Source of the DNA: Lactifluus volemus
Lineage: Eukaryota; Basidiomycota; Agaricomycetes; Russulales; Russulaceae
Direction of reading: 5' to 3'
Length of the DNA stretch: 64,000 bases
Assembly: GCA_022376515.1 (NCBI GenBank)
Contig: WTXI01000144.1
Coordinates: 1 to 64,000, forward strand
The position numbers and the translations under genes were made by a program. Positions 23,401 through 32,105 of this stretch are shown piece after piece (position 1 is the first letter of the stretch; each line of letters starts with the position of its first letter). Under the pieces are notes generated by a model, which worked only from the letters and a program-made list of their open reading frames with translations, was not told the DNA's origin and searched no databases.

Positions 23401-26317
23401 GAAGCGTCCTTTTTCGGCTTCAGTCCAAGCTAGCCCAAGCTCGTTCAGCAGGAGGATGTGATGCAGCAACTTGAGCTCTTCTGGCCAGAGAAAGTCGAAA
23501 CGATTGAGCTGCAAGTCATCTAAGCGTTCCTGAGTGAGCCGAGTCCCAGGAACAAAATCGGGAGGGCAAAACGGCAAGGGTGGTAAGGAAAGCAAGGGGT
23601 CGACCGGGATGCGACGGACAGTGCGAAAATCTTCTGGTAATGAGGCAGGAACAGGCCGAATCTTCTTGGCCACCTTCTTGTAGGCTAGAATTGAGGCTGG
23701 TGGGTCAGGATTTGCCTGCGCTAGGGACGCGAGTACCAATATTTGATAAGCGTCGAAACTGTCGAGCGATGGAGGCGAGATCGGAATGGAGAGGGAAAAG
23801 GTGCCAAGATAGCCAACCTGAGATCTGCGTGGTCGAGAGGGCACCGAGACAACACGAGAGGGATCAGAGGGGTCGCGCAAGGACACTTCCACTTGGCCAT
23901 CCGAGTGGTCTTCGAGGCGGCAACGGAGAAGTTTGTGAAACGGGCGTCCGAGGAGGAGACAGAACGGGGCATGCTGTACGACGTGAGCATGTACTTGGAA
24001 AGATATATTACCGATCCTCATGTGCAAGTTTTCTGCACATCCGAGGGTCTGGCTGATGGTCCCGCTGGCCGCTTCCATTTCGAGGCGTCTCTTGGGGTTG
24101 ATCGCGACTTGTGCTTCTTGTGCGAGATCGTGTCGGATAACGATGATTTGGGAACCTGTATCAAGCACCCCAGCCTCGAGAACTAAGTTGTTGACCAGGA
24201 TATCGACTTCACGAAGCGGCAGCGAGAATTCCGCGGTACAGAGAGCGGCGGCGGTGACAGAGGGGAGGTAGCTGAAGTTGTCCTCGATTGGGTCGGTTGG
24301 CGCTTCTTCAAGGCTGTGGGCTTCGACTCGGCGTGTCTTCAGCTTCTCAGTAAGCTCTTTTCGAATGGCAGGACTGGCTGCAAGAAGGTGGGCAGGTGTG
24401 ATCAAGTGCAAAGTGCCAGCCATGAGCCAAGAGAACAGCTGGTCGACAAGTGGCTGGTCTTCAGCGTTGGAGTGGTAGCGGTATTGAGGGCCAGATCGAG
24501 ACGGCATAGTGGCTGGCTGAGAGGGTTTTGCCATTGGGCTGATAACGGGTGGAGCGGATTTGACTGATGGCGGTGTGACAGTGGCACCTCGTGGCTGCAC
24601 AGGTGACTCGGTTGCAGGCGCTGGTGTCGAGAGCTCTGATAACTTCTTCGCTCGGGTATCCCTTTTACGTCTTTCAGCAGCAAACACCTCAAAGATATCA
24701 TAAGACTCATCATCAGAGTCTTCTGGTATGTCTTCATCCTCTGGGAGTTCCGTGACTTCGAGAATGTGAGTTTCTGCAACCTCTTCAATGCGGGCTGCTG
24801 AGTAGAACGCTGGTTTAGGTCCGGATGTCGTAGGAGCGAGTGCAGGCGTAGAAGTGGAAGGGGGGGCTTGAGACGCGAGCCAGGTGTTGATGCGGGCTTT
24901 CAAACTTTGGCCTGGGCCTCGGGGAATCGGATGGCCGTTGGGAAGGCACAGCCGATCGTCGCAGACAGAGGCCCGGCCTGTGCGGCAGTATTCTTGCGCG
25001 ATGGGACAGGAGCGGATGCGGTGGGTATATTGAGAGCAAAAAGCACAGTTGTCGGCACGAGGGAGGAAGTAGGAAGGATCAGCAGGTGCAGCGGACATCG
25101 GCATGGGTATAGCGGGCGGTGCGGGCATCGGGGGAGCGGTGGTGTAGGCATAGCTGGAGGAAGTGGGCGAGTCTCGAGTGAATTCCGGCCTTGGAAGCGT
25201 CCATGCAAGCTCGGGGAAGTGTCGAATGCATTTGGTGTAGAGGGATGCGTAGGGACGATCTTTGACTGACAGGCCGTGCATCTTGTCCAGGAGGTCCTCG
25301 ATGTCCGGGTCTGCGTCGCGTGCGGGCTCTCGGAATCGAACCGTCTTTGTCTCGACAGCAGGCGGGGGTCGGGAGCGAGATGGGGGATCCTGGTAGTAAT
25401 CTTCCCGATGACGAGTATCAAAGAAAGGGGGCTCACGCTCAGACGTTCTCCACTCACGCTCTGGCTCACGGTAGTCTCGAGAGTCGGGTGGATAATAGTC
25501 GCGCTCACGCTCCCAGGCATAAAGTTGTCTGTTGCGCCCGGGCTCCCTAGGATCGCAAGAGTCGAAGTTGTAGGGATCGCGCTCACGTTCGCGTTCGCGG
25601 CTGCGCGATTCCCTGTCGCGCCCTGGTTCTCTCGGGTCCCGAGGGTCCCAAAACTCTTCGTAAGCGTGGCGAGATCGTGCGCGAGAGGGGCGCGATTCTT
25701 CTCCGAACGATAAGGGAGGTGGATCGAGGCTTGAAAGGGTTGAGCGAGCGATTCTGAGGACGTCCTTGATGGGGTAGCCTTGCGTGTTGGCACGTTGATT
25801 GGGGAACTTGCCATCGAGTCGGTTGATCATGAGCCTTCTGTCTTCGGGGTGGAAACCCTGCCAAAACGCGTAGTCTTGTTCCTTGGTGGTGATATTGAGG
25901 GAATCGAGCAGATGTTTTGCAATGATGAAGAAACGGCGGTGGTATTCAAGTACATCCTGTTCATCCCGCATGCGGTGCCGGGAGGTGCCTTGAACGAGAT
26001 CGTACAGATCGTGCTTCGTGAAACGATTTTCCGGCCCCATGCCCGGATAGGTATCTTCAAGGGACAGCCGAAAAAGGGGCCAGTCATGGGCTGTAAACCC
26101 GTCTAATGACTTCCAGAGGCTCCTCATGTTGGATGGAATATAACGAAGGATGCACTCTACTTTGTCTTGTGGGTTGAGCTGGCAACTGTCTGCTATCTCT
26201 TCGTATTCTTGAAGGAAGTCAGTGAGGGGATCGGAAACGCGACCCGAAAAGAAGGGTGCGCGATTCGATCACGCCGGCGGTAGGGCTGCTGGTCCGGTTG
26301 TTGGATGAGCCATAACG
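20437..26317 (-). CDS. Gypsy-1 Gag-Pol polyprotein (open frame of about 1,960 codons)
   Basis: The frame is open from 26317 and has its first ATG at 26127. Residues from that ATG: gag core 1-130, an R/E/D-rich stretch about 150-235, a CCHC knuckle CAFCSQYTHRIRSC about 361-374, and protease DTGS about 656. Reverse transcriptase spans about 930-1200, with FVDD about 1078. RNase H has aspartates in AVDSS and EMDAS. Integrase has an HHCC zinc site about 1502-1545, VYIDTMF, VTDNGTA and the glutamate of GIVERQH. Gag homology starts upstream of the ATG (APFFSGRVSDPL) in the same frame, so translation probably enters from the preceding ORF. No chromodomain is seen at the C-terminus. Confidence 0.93.
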
Positions 26318-27024
26318 TTAATCGGTGGAGGAGGGGGAACGGATGTGGTGGTAGATGACGACGGAACTTGGCTTTGAGTCTGAACTGGGGGCGCTGATGA
26401 CACCGGGTTCGAAATGGGTGTTACGAGGGGAGGGGGAGAGACGGATGCGTTAACGGGTGCGGTAGTTGGGTTTTGAAGTGTGATGTTCGAAATCGGGTCT
26501 TCAGGAGATGTGGGAGAGGGAGATTGTGTAGGAGATGAATGCGGGGTTTGTTCGATGGGAGAGGAGGGGCGATCGTCGACGGGATCGAGATCAGGAACGG
26601 CCGGGAAGTGGAACTGGTTGTGTTGTTGAGGAGAAGACGGGTTGGAGTTGAAACGAGAGAAAGTAGCGGCTGATCCTGCTGCTGAAAGTGGGGCTGAGTC
26701 GAAACGATTGGAAGCTGCTGAGACTAGGACTGAAATCGATGAGCGAGAGGAAGCTGGCGAAAAAGACCCGGGTATAGATTGGGCGGCGGAAGGGGAAGGT
26801 GGGTATGAGAAATTCGAACGGTCTGGTTCGGTCGATGGGACGAGAGGCGTTCGCGTTTGAGGAGGGGATGGAGGAGGAGTGGCTTCGGATATGGATACTG
26901 ATGGGTTTTCGATGGGTAACGTTGATGGGCCAGCTGCAGGTGGATCGGCCCTTTTGGTAAATCTTCCGCGGCTGTCTTTAGGTTGTGGAGGTTTGGCGGG
27001 TACTTTGGTGGTCTTTTTCTTCAT
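26269..27024 (-). CDS. Gypsy-1 proline-rich N-terminal Gag ORF (251 aa)
   Basis: ATG at 27022-27024, stop TGA at 26269-26271. A basic N-terminus (MKKKTTKVPAKPPQPKDSRG) is followed by a Ser/Pro/Thr-rich region with no recognisable domain. It ends within the open part of the Gag-Pol frame, which is in the -1 frame relative to it; the two overlap by about 49 bases (26269-26317). Ribosomal frameshifting, or an indel in an originally single gag frame, would join them. By position it is the start of Gag. Confidence 0.75.
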   Translation of the reverse strand: MKKKTTKVPAKPPQPKDSRGRFTKRADPPAAGPSTLPIENPSVSISEATPPPSPPQTRTPLVPSTEPDRSNFSYPPSPSAAQSIPGSFSPASSRSSISVLVSAASNRFDSAPLSAAGSAATFSRFNSNPSSPQQHNQFHFPAVPDLDPVDDRPSSPIEQTPHSSPTQSPSPTSPEDPISNITLQNPTTAPVNASVSPPPLVTPISNPVSSAPPVQTQSQVPSSSTTTSVPPPPPINVMAHPTTGPAALPPA

Positions 27025-27082
27025 AGACGGGTTACCAGAAGGTAACCAAAGGAATCAGGAAAGCCTGAGGAGATTGGATTGC

Positions 27083-27107
27083 GAGGCAAGCGACTCTGGC
27101 TTGCCTC
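27083..27107. promoter_or_regulatory. Hairpin and possible primer-binding site of Gypsy-1
   Basis: GAGGCAAGC and GCTTGCCTC form a perfect 9-bp stem with a 7-nt loop. On the element sense strand, TGGCTGCCCC starts about two bases inside the 5' LTR boundary (about 27110-27121). Its TGG start is what a tRNA primer-binding site would show. The tRNA was not identified. Confidence 0.5.
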
Positions 27108-27123
27108 ACTGGGGCAGCCAATA

Positions 27124-28022
27124 TGAACGTACTCTGACGAGTACGGGCGAGTCCAAGGAAAGCAAAAGGGGAGTCGACGAGCGGTCGGAGAGGCGTGCGT
27201 GGGAATAGTTTTCGAATCGGGAAGGAGCGTGTGTCGGACGCATTTGGTTTTCGAACGCGTAGTCGAAGTCGGCGTGGTAACGATCAGAGCAGACGAGAAC
27301 AAGAGACGAGACAGTGACGAAGTGCGACGAGAGAGTAAACGAGAGTTTTTGAGACAAACTTAGTGATCCGAAGAGAAAGTGTGTATTTGGATGCCCTTCT
27401 AGGCCAATGGGCAAGGCCTTTATATATGTTTTTCTTGTAAGTAGCTCGACGAAAAGGGGAAAGTCTTTTGAGGGCAATGCTAGACAACACTGCCCCCTAG
27501 GACATGCTAAAGTAGGGTGAAACGAAAGATAGTCGAAAGGAAAGGGGAATGTAAGGGTCGAGCCGAGGAGGCGCTGCACTGGCAACGCTCCGAACGGCTT
27601 GCCCTTGCGCGCGATGTCGCTCGATAGTCCGTAAAAGGGGGATAAGAGGCGGTGGGAGAGTGGTAGCACGCTGATAAGCAGCGTCTCGTAGCACCGGTAT
27701 AATAGAAAAAGTCTGTAAAAGAGGCTAAGAAGATCCAAGTAAACTAGAAGTGAGCACTGCCAGAAACTGATATGAAGGTCCCAACAGCGGAAGATACTCA
27801 ATATATACAAGTCCATTCACTTTGAAAGGCTGTCCGACAGGTGTCTTCAGCTGAAAATGCATTGGAGTCGGTGATCGCGGTGATGTTGATTTTGCGGAGA
27901 GGCGCAGCGGCGGGTTGACGGAATTGAAACGTCCGAATCAGGTCGATGTTTAGGGCAGGCACAAGGACGAGTTTGGATGTGAAATCGGCGAATTCGAAGG
28001 TGCAGGTAAGGTCCACCTTACA
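27124..28022 (-). repeat. Gypsy-1 LTR (5' LTR in element orientation)
   Basis: 899 bp, pairing with 19543-20441. CCAA follows at 28023-28026, and the LINE ORF1 then continues in frame. Confidence 0.95.
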
Positions 28023-29377
28023 CCAAAGCGACAAAAGCCGCAGCGGCAGATGTTGACGAAAAGTGGCTCCAATGGAAAGCCGAACGCCTTGATTCGCTCA
28101 CTCGCCAACATGAGTCCGAGATAGCAGCCCAAGCAAGGAGCCGCGGCATAGACTACTTTATCGCAACCGGGCAGAGGCTAGGCCTCCACATCACACGTGG
28201 CCCCACCGCCTTGACCACAACCCCCACCCCCACAACGGGCAGGAAACGCACGGTCTCCGGCTCCCGCCCCAGACAAAGTTCAGCAACCCCCCGAAGAAGA
28301 ACAGCCGCCCTGACAGTAAGTCGTGCAGCGTCCCCAGACTCACTGGACACTCCACGCGGTAGAACGATCACGCCACACGGCCCCACTAGCGGGGCACACA
28401 GGCTACTCGACCCCCCCTCCGACCACCATAAAGCGATCCCCCCCTCGGCAAGGGAAGTGAAGGGTAATATGGACCTAGACACGATTGCGGCAGTAATCAA
28501 GGCAACACTCGGCCCCGCAATCCAGGCGGCAATGGCCCCCTACGCCGCTAAAATCTCCGCGCTTGAAAATAGGGTAAGCCCCAACCCAGCGAACAACACA
28601 GACACCTGGCACAACACGAGGCCCCCCCCTGCACCCAGAGGAACGGAAGCGAGCATCTGGGCCCCAATGGAACCTGCACAGCACCTAATCACGGGAAATG
28701 ACGGTTTCACACCTGTCACTCACAACGGGAAAGGTAGGAAGGCCAAAAACAAAGCCGGTACCGCCGCCCCTGCCCCACCGCCAACCCAGGGTGAAACCCC
28801 CGCAACTGCTTCTTACGCCAGCACAGCAGCTGCCGCAACCAACCTCACTCAACCCCCAGCCCCACCTAGACAGGCGCCCCGCACCCCGACAATCACAGAA
28901 GTCACAGTCATTAGGTCTGGAGGACTCTTAGACAAAGGACTGGAAGAAAGCATACGGGCACGCCCAGCGGACGCCATCATCCGGGAAGTCAACCTCAAAA
29001 TGGCAAAGGCCGTGGCGCTGCCGATCCCCCTAAAGTCAGGACGTTGGAGCATACACCCACGCAGCAAAGGAAACTTTGTCTACTCCTTCGACGGCAACAT
29101 TCCCTTTGACCTAATTACCACTTACGAACACATATTACTCGCGCCATTCCGAGGTTCAGGTAAACTTAGCCCCTCAATGGGCTGGACACGCCTTCTGGCA
29201 CATGGCGTCCCAACCTGGGACGACATCGAGTGGGTAATCTTTAGCCCGGAAGCCCTGCTCAGGGAGGTAAAGGCGCTGCCAGGTCTCAAAAAGGCGCATC
29301 TGGCCATGCCGCCGCGGTGGCTAAAACCGGTGGATCGAATCGAGTCCTCCTACTCCTCAATCACCTTTGCCAGCATC
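28023..29377 (+). pseudogene. LINE ORF1, segment 2 (middle)
   Basis: Continues ORF1 in the same frame as segment 1 once Gypsy-1 and one duplication copy are left out. There are no stops over 450 codons up to the TIR element. It contains a basic linker (GRKRTVSGSRPRQ), a Pro/Ala/Thr-rich stretch, and a conserved domain starting at ITEVTVIRSGGLLDKG and ending near LKPVDRIESSYSS, which sits where LINE ORF1 proteins have an RNA-binding fold. Confidence 0.8.
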
Positions 29378-30902
29378 AGGAAAATCCGAGTTTTTCTTAA
29401 CAGCGCTTGAGCATGCTTAATATGACTTAACAACACTTCTAAGCACTTTTAAGCAAAATGTCTCTAAGCTGGCCATGCTTAGGCTAAGCTAGGTCTTCTC
29501 CTTAATTTGACTTAGCCAGGGCTTATTGATGCTTATTTTGGGCTTAGTTCACTTAAATGGCAGCTTAGATCTGTGCTTACCAAAAGTTTTCAGGCACACA
29601 AATTTAAGCAATAAAATTTATATATTTGAGGCTAAACTACAACATGTATAGCTATCTAAGACTATGTACAGGAGGATCCAATGGTTCTACTGGCCTTGGT
29701 GGGACAGCCCTGTCAAGGGTGGGGGGGCTGCAGGGCCATGGGGAGGAGGCAGTGGTGGCAGTGGTGGAGGTGCGAGAGAACGCGAGGGTTGCGGGAGCTA
29801 CGAGAGAACATGCGTTCTCGCGCAGAACGCGCAGGGCGCGGGAGGAGGCGCGGGGCGCGGGAGGAGGCGTGGGGCGTGGGAGGAGACGCGGGGCGCGGGC
29901 AGCGCAGGAGAGGGCACGGGGGGTGGGAAGCGCAAGGGAGGGCATGGGGCACGGGAAGCGCAAGGGAGGGCGCGGGAAGCGGGAAGCGTAGGAGAGGGCG
30001 CGGAGCGCGGGAGGAGGCGCGGGAAGCGCAGGAAGCGTAGGAGGTGGTGGCGCAAGCGGCACGGGAGGCACAAGGCGCGCGGGAGATACACGCGGCACGG
30101 GGCGCGGAGGCGGCGGCGCAAGAGGAGGTGGTCAAGGCAGTCGAGGCGGAGGAGGAGGAAGAGGAGGAAGCGGCAACGAAAAAAAGTCAGCAAATGTTAG
30201 GGCGGCGCAGGCAGCGCGGCAACGTACCGGGGAGAGGGGGAGAAGACGTCAGCGCAGGCAGCGCGACCACGTAGACGGCCTCGCAGTGCCAGTGGACCAG
30301 GAGGAGGTGAAAAGCAGTGGGGGAGGCGCAGGCACAGGAGGTGGATGATGACACGAAAGAGGCAGAGGCAGGGGCAGGGGCAGGGGCAGAGGCAGAGGCA
30401 AAGGCAGAGGCAGAGGCAAAGGCAGAGGCAGAGGCAGAGGTAGAGGTAGAGGTAGAGGCAGAGGTAGAGGCAGAGGCAGAAGCAGAGGCAGAGAAGGGGA
30501 GGAGGCGGACACGTTGAGTGAGCGATGACAGAGGCGGGACAGAGACAGAGGGAAAGGCAGAAAGAAGCGGCAGAACTACGAGACAAAAATCAACATTGTC
30601 CAAACAGTAGTAAATAACACACCCACTGTAACGACTTAGCGAGAATTTCGCGCGTCACGACTTAGCATATTTTTTTTCGGACTTTAGTTAAATTACATAA
30701 ATTAATTTTTTTATTTCTGTTTGCTTGTCTTAAGTGTCTTACACATCTTAATTACTTAATATGCTTATCTTTGGCCTTGATTTGCTTACTTGTTGTACAT
30801 ACTCATTTTCTAAGCAAAAAATAAGCAGCTTGAGCAACTTGACAGGCTTAAAAATGAAATAAGCTGGTTAAGCTGCCTAAGTTTTTTCTGGATTTTCCTG
30901 AT
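29378..30902. mobile_element. 1.5-kb non-autonomous TIR DNA element
   Basis: The ends read ATCAGGAAAATCC (from 29375) and, inverted, GGATTTTCCTGAT (to 30902), a 13-bp terminal inverted repeat. GCATC flanks it at 29373-29377 and 30903-30907; because the first ATC can be counted as target or element, the duplication is 2-5 bp. Many GCTTA/TAAGC words crowd both subterminal regions (29390-29600 and 30660-30890). No transposase is present. Leaving it out, with one GCATC, keeps the LINE frame. The core is purine-rich low-complexity DNA. Confidence 0.8.
29690..30560. repeat. Purine-rich low-complexity core with GGCAGA hexamer array
   Basis: From about 29820 to 30040 the plus strand is built of variants of GCGCGGGAGGAGGC. 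From about 30358 to 30495 it is almost pure (GGCAGA)n with GGTAGA variants. Open frames on both strands are by-products, such as an Ala-Glu repeat on plus and a Leu-Pro repeat on minus. I do not treat these as proteins. Confidence 0.85.
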
Positions 30903-31251
30903 GCATCTCTGACCCGGACGGCACAATCACCAGTAAGCTTCTAACAGGAAGGACAGCACTCTTTGGAAAAGAAGTCACCATCCAGAGATGGGTGGACAAA
31001 CCTGCACTCGTACAGTGCTCTCACTGCCACGCCTTAGGTCACACAAAGTCGTCGAAAGGCTGCACGCTCGGAAAGGACTCTGTTAAGTGCTTCATCTGCG
31101 GGGGAGCTCACCCTTCAGACGACCACAGCCAAAAGTGCCCCAGGAAGCACGAGGTTGCTGGTATCTGCGACTGCAACCACTTCAAATGCCTCAACTGCCA
31201 CAAAAAAGGCCACAACTGTAGAGACACACGATGCCCAGCCCGGGACCTCTT
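30903..31251 (+). pseudogene. LINE ORF1, segment 3 (zinc knuckles)
   Basis: In frame with segment 2 after the TIR element is left out. It encodes three cysteine/histidine clusters: CSHCHALGHTKSSKGC, CFICGGAHPSDDHSQKC and CLNCHKKGHNCRDTRC. The first and third are CX2CX4HX6C-like. Such knuckles near the ORF1 C-terminus are typical of Tad/Jockey-type LINEs and bind element RNA. The segment ends at the CTCTT target of Gypsy-2. Confidence 0.88.
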
Positions 31252-31917
31252 TGTAACACTTCCGTACGTAAGCAGACAACTTAGCGTAGAAAGTGTTGGG
31301 GGTATTGGTATAAGATAAGATGAGGAGAAGTGATAATGGAGATAAGATCGCTTGATACGACTTTGAGACACCTTAAGAGCACAACACAAACAGAACCTGC
31401 CAAATCTGCGGTTGATTGTGTATACTACGTAAAGGGTAAAAGTCGCCCCCCATCAAGGAGGGCTTTGGGGTATAAATACATAGTCTCACTACCTAGGTCT
31501 ACCAATCAATCTGTCCGATCTATTCCGATCTCCCAATCATCCTTGTGATAAAATCTTTCGATCGCGTGATTTCACGCGCTTCTACGTTTCCAGGGTTCAA
31601 CAGAACTTATTTGATGCAAGGCGTTCCAACAGATTCGGAGTGTATTGCCAAGTCGTAGTGTGCAGCGCCTGAGGTGGGGTATCGCTACTTCTGCGGTTTT
31701 GTTTATCTAGGCGAGCCGGGCCGCCTGTGTCATAGATCGATATTCATTGAAGACGATTACCTCTTTATCGGCTGATCGTCTAGCTGCAACCTTTTGTTAA
31801 TTAACTCGTTTTATGCACCCTTGATCTGGTGGGTGATGTTTATTTGATCCGCACTCAGTGTGGAGTAGATTATCAAATATATTTAATGTAAGACGTCCAC
31901 TTGGGGGCCGCCTTACA
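31252..31917 (-). repeat. Gypsy-2 LTR (3' LTR in element orientation)
   Basis: 666 bp, plus-strand ends TGTAAC and TTACA. It matches 41717-42382 with about four substitutions. It contains a TATAAATA word and an inverted pair CGCGTG/CACGCG near 31566. Confidence 0.95.
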
Positions 31918-31926
31918 CCCTCCCCT
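31918..31926 (-). promoter_or_regulatory. Polypurine tract of Gypsy-2
   Basis: Reads AGGGGAGGG on the element strand, directly next to the 3' LTR. This is the expected position and composition of the plus-strand primer. Confidence 0.8.
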
Positions 31927-32105
31927 ACAAGAACAAACTCAGGGGGGTGAACCTGTTGAAACCACAAGATTGTGAAATGATAATTGCGCCGATGTGGATG
32001 TGTTGGCATGGACTGATTGTGCGTTCGGAACGTGACTTAGGGTATATAGGTAAGGAGGGGTACGGGAGCAAGCACGGGAATGACAAGATCGCTTTCCAGA
32101 TGATC

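Larger units (their letters stand above)
19543..28022 (-). mobile_element. Gypsy-1: Ty3/Gypsy LTR retrotransposon
   Basis: An 8.48-kb element, coding strand minus, bounded by two 899-bp LTRs that read TGAACG...CTTACA on the plus strand. They differ at about 10 positions (roughly 1.1%). CCAA before the left end (19539-19542) and after the right end (28023-28026) fits a 4-bp duplication; ACCAA would be 5 bp if the LTR ends one base earlier. Gene order on the minus strand is a proline-rich gag part, then gag-zinc knuckle-protease-RT-RNase H-integrase. All expected catalytic residues are visible. This is the most intact mobile element in the window. Confidence 0.95.

Noticed and set aside
30317..30517. 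Ala-Glu repeat protein frame
   Set aside because: A by-product of the GGCAGA hexamer array; the opposite strand is equally open and no start context or homology supports it.
29375..30902. Assigning the small TIR element to hAT because its ends can be read CAGG...CCTG
   Set aside because: An 8-bp duplication does not fit: the bases next to those ends do not match, and the LINE reading frame supports only a 2-5 bp duplication.
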